64,000 nt of DNA from an uncultured Eubacteriales bacterium. GTDB lineage: Bacteria; Bacillota; Clostridia; Christensenellales; CAG-917. The stretch covers positions 1-64,000 of the forward strand of contig URNP01000006.1 in assembly GCA_900549225.1 (NCBI GenBank), read 5' to 3'. This document shows positions 54,701 through 60,944 of the stretch, piece after piece; the first letter of the stretch is position 1, and each line of letters opens with the position of its first letter. Both the position numbers and the translations under genes were made by a program. Below the pieces are notes generated by a model that worked only from the letters and a program-made list of their open reading frames with translations, had not been told where the DNA came from and searched no databases.

Positions 54701-57700
54701 ACAGCAACGGCAACCCCGTTACCGCAAATTATGTGATACACAAAATCGAAGGCGAACTCGAAGTCACCAAACGTCCGATCAAGATAACCACCGCAAGTGC
54801 AACCAAGGTCTACGACGGCACGCCGCTCGTCAAAAAGGACGGTTACACGATTGAAAATCCGAATACCGCAAACACTCGCGGACTTGTTAGCGGTCATACG
54901 TACGAGCTGAATTTCACTGCTAAAGCAATAAATTACGGAGTCGTCGAAAATGCCGTTTCCGTCACCATATTCGATGCAAGCGGAAATGACGTCACGCACA
55001 ATTACGATTACGTAAGCGATCTTGAATTCGGACTTCTTGAAATCACACAAAGACCGATATGGTTCATGAGCGGAAGCGCAAGCAAGGTTTACGACGCCAT
55101 TGCCCTCAAGTGTGGCGTGTTCGATTATGAAAGATTCAACGCTTCGACCGACAGCGGACTTCTTGAAGGACACAACGTGTTCTATAAGCTTGCTTCGTCG
55201 ATCACAGATGCAGTAAGCGTAAACAACGCCATCACCGAGTATTCAATCAGGACGGACGACGGAGATGACGTCACCTTCAACTACGAGATTTCGCTCAGAG
55301 AAGGCACGCTCGAAGTCACTCCGCGCCCGATTTTGATCAAGAGCGCAAGTGACAGTAAAGTCTACGACGGCAAGGTTCTTTCAAACGGCGGCTATACATA
55401 CGAGCGTTTCGACAAAGCGAGCGAGAGAGGACTTCTCACCATCCACGATATCGAGGTCATCATCACAACGACTATCATCAACGCAGGCAGCGTTGAAAAC
55501 TCGATTGACAATATCCTCATCACCGATGCCGACGGAAAATCCGTAATTCATAATTACAGAATATCTATCGAGTTGGGCACTTTGACCGTCTATCCGATCG
55601 AGTTGGAGATCGTCACCGAAGGTGCGGAAAAATTCTACGACGGCACGCCGTTGACGAACGAGCGCTACAATCATTCTTTCCTCAACGCTCTCGGATTTGT
55701 CGCAGACCACCGTCTTGACGGAATCAGATTCACAGGCTCACAGACGATAGCAGGTTCGTCGGAAAATACGATTGCAGAGGACGAAGTAAGAGTTCTCAAC
55801 GGCGCAGGAGGCGACGTCACCGCAAACTACAAGATTTCGTATCGATACGGCGAACTCATCGTCAATCAGCGCCCGATCGGCATCAATCCCGACGGAGCGA
55901 GCAAGGTATACGACGGCACGTCGCTCACCAACCAAACTTACAAGATTTCCGATTGCGGCTACGGCAAAGACGGCGGACTTGCGCCCAAGCAATACATAGC
56001 AAGAATACGTTTCATCGGCGAAATAACGGAAGTCGGCACGGATTATGTGAGGTTGGACGTCGATTATCTTGCCATTTACGATCAAAACGGCAATGACGTC
56101 ACGCGCAACTACGTAGTGTCCACCGAAGACGGCATGCTCGAAGTTATGCCGATCGAGTTGGAGATCGTCACCGAAGGTGCGGAAAAAGTCTACGACGGCA
56201 CGCCGTTGACGAACGAGCGCTACAATTATTCTTTCCTCAACGCGCTCGGATTTGTCGCAGACCACCGTCTTGACGGAATCAGATTCACAGGTTCACAGAC
56301 GATAGCAGGCTCGTCTCCGAATACGATTGCAGAGGACGAAGTAAGAGTTCGCGACGGCGCAGGCAACGACGTAACCGAAAATTATAGAATTTCGTATCTA
56401 TACGGCGAACTCATCGTCACGCCGCGTCCGATAACTATAATCACTGATAGCGCATCGAAAGTCTACGACGGCGCACCGCTTTCAAAAGACAAGTATACCG
56501 TTGAACACTCCGACGGAGAAACCACGAGAGGACTTTTGGAAGGTCACACTCTGACTCTCAGTCTTAAAGAGGAAATCATCAACGTAGGTTCGACTCCGAA
56601 CGCCGTCACCGATCTTCGCATAGTCGATGCCGACGGCAACGGCGTCACCGACAATTATGCTCCCGAGTATCAATGCGGCACACTTGAGATAACACCTCGC
56701 CCCGTATGGATATCTAGCGGCACTTCCGAGAGAGTCTACGACGGCACTCCGCTCAAAAACGGTGCGGTTGATATTGAGCCTTGCAATGCAGACAACACCG
56801 GAGGCCTTGTTAGTGGACACAGATATGACGTTGCGCTCAACAAGTCGATTACGGACGTCGGAAGCATTCGCAATGAATTTGACTACGTGATCATCAAAGA
56901 CGCCGACGGCAACGACGTCACATACAACTATGCTATAATCCCGCACGAAGGCACGCTGACCGTCTATCCGATCGAGTTGATGATCGTCACCGAAGGTGCG
57001 GAAAAATTCTATGACGGCACTCCTTTGACCAACGATAAATACGATATCACAGTCCTCAACGCCACCGATTTCGTTGCAGGACATCGTATTATCGTGCAAG
57101 TCATCGGTTCGCAGACGATAGTCGGTTCGTCTCCCAATGCGATTGACGAGAGCGGAGTAAAGGTTCTCGATGCCGATGGCAACGACGTAACCAAAAATTA
57201 TAGAATTTCGTATCAATATGGCGAACTCATCGTCAATCAGCGCCATATCGGCATCTATCCCGACGGAGCAGAGAAGATATACGACGGCACGCCGCTCACC
57301 AACCAAACCTACACGATTTCCGATTGCGGCTACGGCAAAGACGGCGGACTTGCTCCCGAACAATACGTGGCAACCGTGTCGTTTGACGGCTGGATAATCA
57401 ACGTAGGCACTGTGCCTGCGACGTTGATTTTTGAATCGCTGTCCATATGCGATAAAGACGGCAACGACGTCACGGAAAATTACGACGTAACGTCCATTCC
57501 GGGCGCTTTGACCGTAAATCCGCGCAAGTTGCAGATCGTCGTTGACGACGCAAGCAAAGAGTACGACGGCACGCCGCTCGTGCCTACTCCCGGCGGATAC
57601 ACGATCATCGACGACGGAAGCGGCAACGGCGGACTTGCTCCGGGGCAGAATATTTCGGAGATAGAACTCGGTGGCGAGCAACTCAAACCGGGCAGTTCAC

Positions 57701-59604
57701 CCGCAACGGTCGTTTCTATCAAGATCACCGACGGCTACGGCGACGACGTCACCGGCAATTACGATATCGAAATCGTAGACGGCACGTTGACTGTCGAAAG
57801 ACTCGGCGGCCTTGACACGTCGGGCGGTATAGGCGACGGACCGGGCGGCGGACCGGGCGAGATTAGCGACAATATACAAGTCGTTCTTCGCGTGAAATCC
57901 GAAACGTCGGGAAGCATCTATCTCAAGATAAAATCCTTCGGCAATTACGGCGGAAAAGGCTGGAGTGATGCGGTAGAATACGGCAAAACGCTTATGGAAT
58001 CCTTCGGATTCGATTATCTGACGGGCAGTGCGCTTAAAAAGGCGGGCGTCACGGAGTACGGAATCGAGATCAAGTCCGAAACCATGCAATACTTCTTGCC
58101 GTACTACTTGTCGATGACCGACGGCTCGTATGATATTCAAAGCAGTGACACCGAGTATTTCGGCGATCCGCTCGAGCCGTATTCGCTCAAATATTACAGT
58201 GCGTTCGTCAGCCAGATTTCGACTCTTGCGGGAGTGAAAGACGCAACCGCCTACACCGAGCAAGAAGCGGCATACAGAGAATTCGTATACAAAAACTATC
58301 TTGACGTACCCGCCGAAACCGAAGAATATCTGCAAAAACTCATCGAAAAGAACAAAAAGACGTTCACGACGGGCAATATTTACGAAGCGGTTGCAAGTTT
58401 CATCCAAAACGCCGCCGAGTACGATCTCGATTATGACAGAACGATGGACGAAGCGGACGATATAGTCGTTGCATTCCTGAGAGATTACAAGAAGGGCGTA
58501 TGCAGACATTACGCGTCTGCGGCAACGTTGCTCTTCCGCACGCTCGGCATACCTGCAAGGTATTCCATAGGCTACGTCGGACAGACCTCTGCAAACGAGT
58601 GGGTTGACATCACCGATCAGCAAGGTCACGCATGGGTCGAGGTCTATATAGACGGCATAGGCTGGGCACAAGTCGAAGTTACGGGCGGAGGTCCGGGCAG
58701 TGGCAACGGCAACGGAAACGGTTCGGGATTCGACGGATCGGGCGGTATCGGCGAAGGCGAGTTTGATGATAGTGATCCCAAAGACGTAACTATCAATGTC
58801 AAGCCCGCGCGCATCGGCAAAGCCTATGACGGCACGCCGCTTTACGCGCGAAACGAAATCGAAAGAAACGATACACTTCAAAAGTTGCTCGCAAAAGGCT
58901 ACTCCTACAGAGTGAAGGTTGAGGGCAGTCAAACCGACGTCGGAATCGGCGCAAGCAGGATCACCGACTTCAAATTGCTTGATCCCAACGGCAACGACGT
59001 CACCGAAGGCAAAGGCTTTATAATCGTGAAGCACGACGGTGAAATCGTGATAAAAGAAAAGCACGTCAGAGTGTTCTTGTATTCGAACAGCAAGACTTAC
59101 GACGGCAAACCGCTTTCCTTTGAAGTGGGCGAAATGAAACTTTATCATTTCGTTGACGTTGAGGGCAGGCCGTTGCAAGACGACATAACGATTGATTTCA
59201 CTCTCAATCCTGTCGTAAACGCAGGCGTATACAAAGCCGAGGATATCGGACTTGAGTCATACACCGTTCGCGATGCAAAAGGCAACGACGTCACGGCAAA
59301 CTATTACGTCGATACGACGGGCGGCACCAGCACGATCAAAAAACGCGCCATAGATATAACGGCAGGCAGCGCAACCAAGGTTTACGACGGCAAGGAACTC
59401 ACCAACGATTCATATGACCTTTCGGGCAAAGGGCTTGTCGAAGGAAACGTATTGGAAGTGCTCATCGAAGGCTCGATAACCGACGTAGGCTCGGTTGCAA
59501 ACATGGTCAAAGGCGTGCGTATCACCGATGCCAACGGCAACAATGTATCTGACAACTATCAGGTCACGGGCAAGTGGGGTACGTTGACCGTCACTAAACC
59601 CTGA
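45730..59604 (+). CDS. 4624-residue MBG-repeat protein with two transglutaminase-like domains
   Basis: This giant protein has a signal anchor (about 19-43) and is otherwise predicted to be extracellular. I count about 42 MBG_2-type repeats by their KVYDGTPL-like motif: 22 before the first transglutaminase-like domain (about 2160-2440), 17 between it and the second (about 4060-4320), and three at the end. Catalytic pairs are Cys2378/His2420 and Cys4258/His4300; in both domains the Asp position is Glu (Glu2436, Glu4316), as in the smaller paralogue. Gly/Asn/Asp-rich linkers flank each enzyme domain. The protein ends in a repeat with no sortase or membrane signal. The ATG at 45730 is 17 bp after the previous stop with AGAGG upstream; an in-frame TTG at 45682 lies inside the previous gene and is rejected. 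A fully extended chain of this size would be a long fibre. Confidence 0.88.
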   Translation: MRYNSYEQRVDKMVKAKKFVLRHLVLIVCLSILAVATVVCLCSIKGTVIEGDAPLSFEYGQDFEYEASAVFNSVTYQFKAEGSDEWTSVVPKEVGTYSVRAVSNGLFGDVRYGEVKTFTISPKSLDVTIKEDSVTYGENPTLQADLAKGDVIECSEFDFADFTKETTTVKPDSESLVIRNSDGKDVTSSYEINIVEKSIKFTKRAIEIVISGDEKVYFAGNLTIHAFEVNEEKGTLAYGDNVSMDFSKSIIDVGEIENTPENFRITNTQGQIVTDRYEVTKVVGTLKITKRHLIIYPSGASKVYDGTPLSCAAYDQNRIEGDGLAGKDYISQVTALNSITTVAESESENTEVNHNQIDIRISDPNRKDADGKDLDVTHDYNIIYYRDDSKLTITPRPITVTSEGANKVYDGTPLESTNFDCTEASQSNPNEGLLSIHDIFPVSNASIQNYVDGGIENTIEVCIKEGDEDVTANYAITYDFGTLTILKRPITITAGSADKTYDGTALSCNSFTYTLPSDEVGTGLVCGRITLTIAGLQTLAGESTNAVVDGSVLIYDDNDVDVTDNYDITTQVGTLTVTQRPIKIQPTHKTKIYDATPLVSRDVDVLVEDGFMALVDGESIVCKQMGSIATAGSETVSLTADDVTNGDFKIYSGEFDVTDSYAITFVDGVYEIEKRPIAVKPVDKTKVYDAEVLTSDELQVLDKDGFYALVDGHKLSCDTMGAIVNVESETVYASSVRVFDATGNEVTPNYAIDSNTSGTFTITPRPITVTSEGARKVYDDVDLSNDNFTYTQQSENEGLLTDKGHNIAAVEFATLRDVGEIENRIIVRITKGDEPLTQNYDITYVYGRLEVTPRPITLTANSQTRMYDGTALYDDGFSVEEFDIESNRGRIEGHEINATVKGSITNVGDVSNIIVKESVVITSGERDVTRNYDISLADGTLTVIHRPIVVVSLSQTFVYNGKDQSYEEFDVTEGEGITDGKGSIINGQISKVVNNTTIQNVNESGKDNVLEISIFDGDTDVTDNYTIDYQSYGKLTVTKRPITVTANSQTRMYDGTPLVDGGVSADPFNEENGTGIVDGHVVTATVKGSITDVGSEANIIIEGSVVVKNGDEEVTPNYEITTQVGTLTVTVRPIRVQTATASFVYDGKEHYCDDFEVVSEIKVADNQTASVTAKPSVQNVWDGTIENKLTVVIYDKDGKDVSKNYEITYEYGDINVTPRQIKITAGSAEKVYDDEPLSCSDYYVESTDGDRGLAPSQRAEASVVKLSVITYTPTPQPNRIDPASVVIYDQNGQSTIGEHSVKENYEVEFVDGELIVNKRPITVTGVSDEKIYDATGLFNNEFTYTKYGKDEGLLENREHKISKYKFATLTDAGEIENVITVNITVVRQNGYEENVTENYKITYVYGTLKVTPRPITVKTKTMSFVYNGKEQFCEEFNVTEGEGIKGQNPIANGQEARVASNTKIQNVKESGKDNVLEIKIFDFEGNEINLKNYAITYEYGTLSVTPRPIAVKLTDRKKVYDALPFVTDQVEVISLENTMPIVDGHYVQIDSVGDGIVDADTYKVGFKTAYIFDANGNDVTDNYAITMVEGTLTILKRKVTVTAGSASKVYDGKALWCKDVTIEEQNGDRGILVGLHSASAKVNEFSVTDWSDTIRYNTIDEASFIVTAADGNDVTRNYEPQFINGELTIYKRHITITALGDEKVYDDAPLINKEYTVETALDDRGLLTDLGHKLCDMVTNGTITSKGSVQNTFANEAVITDADDKDITYNYQIEYVYENLVVTPRPITVTSKDATKIYDATELINKDDFDYTHFGENIGLINGHIIEAYTWAELTDAGSKKNEITVKITVVRENGDVDVVTGNYKIEYTYGTLTVTKRPITVVSESKEFEYNGKEQFWDGFKATNVVEGQKAVVETRTQIKNVAESGKDNKLTVKVLAADGKTDVTNNYTITYPSYGTLTVTKRAITLKPADGEKVYDGKAFTSTAVEIVNGSLAEGHAFDCNPMGTLVSVGSETISIDKENFRILDEKRLNATENYDITYQGTGTLTILKRKVTVTACSAEVVSDETTVLERKLFRCTEFDENKHVGLVPWHDITATVTGRQEGIGSSPNVVSDVRIYDKNTNEEVTDNYDITLKNGTLRIVNKDGDSSDNVVLDDGGDLRGNDGQSTDPKVVLSVKSGVSDRVYFKLKSYGDFTGKGWSDATAYNSTIDGTYGFDYLTGRALSGAGFTAYDIAIRSNISQYLLPYYMAMSEGNYNVQTSDVAYVGNGLTDYYSLQYYVAYAKQIITLKSSVEGSAEEQAHRAFVKEKYTTVPDDMKVYLQGIIGKQGFDADSLDVYEQVANYVKSAAKYNMKYDSNLDSATNIIYAFLNEYKEGVCRHFASAATLIFRQLGIPARYATGLTGRTQANEWTDITTNGSHAWVEVYVDGIGWVQLEVTPGGAGNGNGNEESDGNGERFDGSDLTPDQKILDITPITVSKIHDGTPLYAENEIIVTENIQRLLKLGYRYVVEVTGSQTDVGIGKSTITEFVLFDPNGANVTDNGTFTINLCEGDIVVYDKKIGIHLGELEKTYDGQPFDISQYMARLSATAENLPEGYTVDFEIEPLVDAGVYTAYGVTIKNYTVRDASGNIVTGILIEIVDGSITILKRNITVESKNYTKVYDGTPLRNEGDVTVERPNGNRGILNGHVLSAKTLAERTNAGSTPNAVTDIAIFDEKGNDVTNNYAVSTIVGTLTVTKRCVYITTADAEKFYDGTPLTKEQPYTVEPFDADKKSGFVLDHAFGVLQVIGSQTDAGQALNEINYNTISIKDGAGVDVTSNYQVICTPGTLNVLQRRITITTADSTKVYDGTPLTCGDYEISDDGQDGAGFAPGQKIGSVEIVGSRLDVGYSSNTVGKLTIVDANGNEVNRDNYIVTYHEGTLTVTARPIWVKSASASKVYDGTPLSAGYDYERFNESGSGLANGHEIEVIITSSLTDVWIIPNTIDDVIITDSNGNPVTANYVIHKIEGELEVTKRPIKITTASATKVYDGTPLVKKDGYTIENPNTANTRGLVSGHTYELNFTAKAINYGVVENAVSVTIFDASGNDVTHNYDYVSDLEFGLLEITQRPIWFMSGSASKVYDAIALKCGVFDYERFNASTDSGLLEGHNVFYKLASSITDAVSVNNAITEYSIRTDDGDDVTFNYEISLREGTLEVTPRPILIKSASDSKVYDGKVLSNGGYTYERFDKASERGLLTIHDIEVIITTTIINAGSVENSIDNILITDADGKSVIHNYRISIELGTLTVYPIELEIVTEGAEKFYDGTPLTNERYNHSFLNALGFVADHRLDGIRFTGSQTIAGSSENTIAEDEVRVLNGAGGDVTANYKISYRYGELIVNQRPIGINPDGASKVYDGTSLTNQTYKISDCGYGKDGGLAPKQYIARIRFIGEITEVGTDYVRLDVDYLAIYDQNGNDVTRNYVVSTEDGMLEVMPIELEIVTEGAEKVYDGTPLTNERYNYSFLNALGFVADHRLDGIRFTGSQTIAGSSPNTIAEDEVRVRDGAGNDVTENYRISYLYGELIVTPRPITIITDSASKVYDGAPLSKDKYTVEHSDGETTRGLLEGHTLTLSLKEEIINVGSTPNAVTDLRIVDADGNGVTDNYAPEYQCGTLEITPRPVWISSGTSERVYDGTPLKNGAVDIEPCNADNTGGLVSGHRYDVALNKSITDVGSIRNEFDYVIIKDADGNDVTYNYAIIPHEGTLTVYPIELMIVTEGAEKFYDGTPLTNDKYDITVLNATDFVAGHRIIVQVIGSQTIVGSSPNAIDESGVKVLDADGNDVTKNYRISYQYGELIVNQRHIGIYPDGAEKIYDGTPLTNQTYTISDCGYGKDGGLAPEQYVATVSFDGWIINVGTVPATLIFESLSICDKDGNDVTENYDVTSIPGALTVNPRKLQIVVDDASKEYDGTPLVPTPGGYTIIDDGSGNGGLAPGQNISEIELGGEQLKPGSSPATVVSIKITDGYGDDVTGNYDIEIVDGTLTVERLGGLDTSGGIGDGPGGGPGEISDNIQVVLRVKSETSGSIYLKIKSFGNYGGKGWSDAVEYGKTLMESFGFDYLTGSALKKAGVTEYGIEIKSETMQYFLPYYLSMTDGSYDIQSSDTEYFGDPLEPYSLKYYSAFVSQISTLAGVKDATAYTEQEAAYREFVYKNYLDVPAETEEYLQKLIEKNKKTFTTGNIYEAVASFIQNAAEYDLDYDRTMDEADDIVVAFLRDYKKGVCRHYASAATLLFRTLGIPARYSIGYVGQTSANEWVDITDQQGHAWVEVYIDGIGWAQVEVTGGGPGSGNGNGNGSGFDGSGGIGEGEFDDSDPKDVTINVKPARIGKAYDGTPLYARNEIERNDTLQKLLAKGYSYRVKVEGSQTDVGIGASRITDFKLLDPNGNDVTEGKGFIIVKHDGEIVIKEKHVRVFLYSNSKTYDGKPLSFEVGEMKLYHFVDVEGRPLQDDITIDFTLNPVVNAGVYKAEDIGLESYTVRDAKGNDVTANYYVDTTGGTSTIKKRAIDITAGSATKVYDGKELTNDSYDLSGKGLVEGNVLEVLIEGSITDVGSVANMVKGVRITDANGNNVSDNYQVTGKWGTLTVTKP
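55594..55860 (+). repeat. Recently duplicated MBG unit, first copy
   Basis: This segment recurs at 56149-56415 (offset 555 bp, 185 codons) with near-identity in its first 160 bases and clear similarity afterwards. It shows that the giant gene is growing by duplication of repeat pairs. Confidence 0.7.
56149..56415 (+). repeat. Recently duplicated MBG unit, second copy
   Basis: Partner of 55594-55860. A third, more diverged version begins near 56970 (ELMIVTEGAEKFYDGTPLT), followed by the same companion repeat type (IGIYPDGAEKIYDGTPLTNQ), so the duplicated unit is a two-repeat module. Confidence 0.7.
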
Positions 59605-59629
59605 AGTACGCTTATTGACAAAAAACAGC

Positions 59630-59665
59630 GCCTATGCGCCGAGGTTTTTCCCTCGGCGCATAGGC
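59630..59665 (+). terminator. Strong terminator closing the 31-kb cluster
   Basis: A perfect 15-bp GC-rich stem (59630-59644 with 59651-59665) around TTTTTC. On the plus strand it is followed by A residues, so release is driven by the stem only and may be inefficient; no other terminator follows before the tRNA promoter. Confidence 0.75.
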
Positions 59666-59768
59666 AAAAAAAACAATATATAAGAGAGCAACAAATAAAA
59701 GATGTTCAAGACGTATAGATTTATTGAAAAACGTTTCAAATAAATCGTTAAAGAAATTTCGTAAACGG

Positions 59769-59797
59769 TTGACATTTTTTTTAGATAACAATATAAT
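59769..59797 (+). promoter_or_regulatory. Perfect-consensus tRNA promoter
   Basis: TTGACA (59769-59774), 17 bp, TATAAT (59792-59797), 29 bp before the tRNA. A consensus promoter is expected for a stable RNA. Confidence 0.88.
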
Positions 59798-59826
59798 ATC
59801 TATGCTTGAAAGCAAGCCTATCCTAT

Positions 59827-59903
59827 GTAGCATTAGCCCAGCTGGATAGAGCGTCTGGCTACGGACCAGAAGGTCAGGGGTTCGAATCCCTTATGCTACG
59901 CCA
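59827..59903 (+). tRNA. tRNA-Arg (anticodon ACG), CCA encoded
   Basis: The sequence folds as a cloverleaf: acceptor GTAGCAT/ATGCTAC, D-arm AGCCCAGCTGGATAGAGC, anticodon stem TCTGG/CCAGA around loop CTACGGA with ACG at 34-36, T-loop TTCGAAT, discriminator G and genomic CCA (59901-59903). ACG, read with inosine at position 34, decodes CGT, CGC and CGA. Confidence 0.95.
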
Positions 59904-59905
59904 CC

Positions 59906-59937
59906 AAAAGCCCAATTCAAACGAGTTGGGCTTTTGT
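59906..59937 (+). terminator. Terminator of tRNA-Arg
   Basis: AAAAGCCCAA (59906-59915) pairs perfectly with TTGGGCTTTT (59926-59935), starting two bases after the CCA. Confidence 0.88.
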
Positions 59938-60044
59938 TTTCTACGCTTAAGTGATTTGAACGTGTGCAAAGCACACCGCAACTACGTTGCACCCTGACCG
60001 GTCAGGCTGCACGCGATTGACCTTCGGTAACAATCGCTGTAAGG

Positions 60045-60061
60045 CGAATCATTTATGCTAT
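60045..60061 (+). repeat. Degenerate copy of the tRNA-Arg 3' end
   Basis: CGAATCATTTATGCTAT matches the tRNA 3' arm (59883-59899) at 14 of 17 positions and, like the tRNA, is followed at once by an A-rich stretch and a hairpin. It could be the scar of an old tRNA duplication or integration event. The rest of 59938-60044 shows no gene. Confidence 0.4.
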
Positions 60062-60062
60062 T

Positions 60063-60095
60063 AAAAATACGAACTCTTTTTGAGTTCGCATTTTT
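60063..60095 (-). terminator. Terminator of the second tetR gene
   Basis: AAAAATACGAACTC (60063-60076) pairs with GAGTTCGCATTTTT (60082-60095), with one mismatch around TTTTT. It lies just past the minus-strand TetR stop and has a T run in that direction; it is symmetric, so it could act both ways. Confidence 0.8.
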
Positions 60096-60116
60096 AACGT
60101 GCTATTTTACAACAAA

Positions 60117-60710
60117 TCATTTCGTCTTTTCAAAATCCTGCAACAAGCCGTTGATTCCGTTGAAAGAGAGGGTGGCAACGATCTTTGCCAAATCGTCGAT
60201 AGAGTGTTCTCGTGATGAGTTGAACCAGTGTTGGAACACGGTGAACATACCCGACACCACGAAATCGAGGACGATATCGAGCGTAGCGTCGTCGAGGAGC
60301 GTATATTGCGAAATCACTTCTTTTGCTCTCGTTTTTAGTGATTTGAACAGTTTAGATACTAGATTCGAGTTGCTTTCGATGGAAATCAGATGCTGATAGA
60401 AGTCCAAATTGCTGTTGATGATGCGAGTGAGCGCCTCGAACATAGAGTAGGGATTGTGCAGTAGTTCGTTGATATTCGTGTTGCGCAGCACTTGCTCGAA
60501 ACTGTCGATAATGCTGTTTTCGATCTCGCCCGTCAGGTCGTAAATTCCGTTGTAGTAGTTATAAAACGTCTTACGGTTGATATCCGCTTTGTCGGCGATA
60601 TCTTTGATGGTGATATCGTTGATATTTTTTTCGGAAAGCAATTCCGCAAACGCGCGATAGATTGCTTTTTTTGTTTTTGCGATTCTTCTGTCCACTTTTT
60701 TCTGTTCCAT
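60117..60710 (-). CDS. TetR/AcrR-family regulator, divergent from a glycosyltransferase
   Basis: The 197-aa protein has an N-terminal TetR helix-turn-helix (about 10-55: INDITIKDIADKADINRKTFYNYYNGIYDL) and a helical C-terminal domain of the type found in DhaS-like and other TetR_C_8 proteins (GINGLLQDFEKTK end). It is related in layout to the TetR at 5423 but clearly distinct in sequence. It is transcribed away from the glycosyltransferase gene at 60945; an 8-bp inverted repeat lies just downstream of that gene's -10 box and could be its operator. The start has only a weak ribosome site. The effector is unknown. Confidence 0.85.
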   Translation of the reverse strand: MEQKKVDRRIAKTKKAIYRAFAELLSEKNINDITIKDIADKADINRKTFYNYYNGIYDLTGEIENSIIDSFEQVLRNTNINELLHNPYSMFEALTRIINSNLDFYQHLISIESNSNLVSKLFKSLKTRAKEVISQYTLLDDATLDIVLDFVVSGMFTVFQHWFNSSREHSIDDLAKIVATLSFNGINGLLQDFEKTK

Positions 60711-60820
60711 ATCCGATACTATTTTCGACGATTCGGAGACATAATAGACAAAAAGGTCTTGAAACGTGTCTCAACTGCCGATATTGCGCAGTAAACGCTT
60801 CCGAAACGGCGAAAAAATCC

Positions 60821-60848
60821 TTGTAATTTTTCTTGATTATGTTATAAT
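60821..60848 (+). promoter_or_regulatory. Promoter of the glycosyltransferase gene
   Basis: TTGTAA (60821-60826), 16 bp, TATAAT (60843-60848), about 100 bp upstream of the ATG at 60945. Confidence 0.6.
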
Positions 60849-60872
60849 ACACATATGAGGCATAAGTCAAGA

Positions 60873-60901
60873 TTATAACGTAAAAATTTCTGCCGTTATA
60901 A
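60873..60901. promoter_or_regulatory. Inverted repeat in the tetR-glycosyltransferase gap
   Basis: TTATAACG (60873-60880) and CGTTATAA (60894-60901) are perfect inverted repeats 13 bp apart, starting about 20 bp after the expected transcription start. This is a candidate TetR operator. Confidence 0.45.
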
Positions 60902-60944
60902 GAGAGGAAAATTCGGAGATAAATATCAACGGAGAGGATATAAA

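Noticed and set aside
45730..59604. Repeated DNA that might be a CRISPR array or tandem satellite
   Set aside because: The periodicity is about 240-280 bp, keeps the reading frame and encodes MBG domains with diverged third positions; there are no short identical repeats with unique spacers.
59827..60110. Integrated genomic island at tRNA-Arg
   Set aside because: No integrase, phage or plasmid gene is present and only a 17-nt imperfect repeat supports it, so it is listed only as a possible scar.
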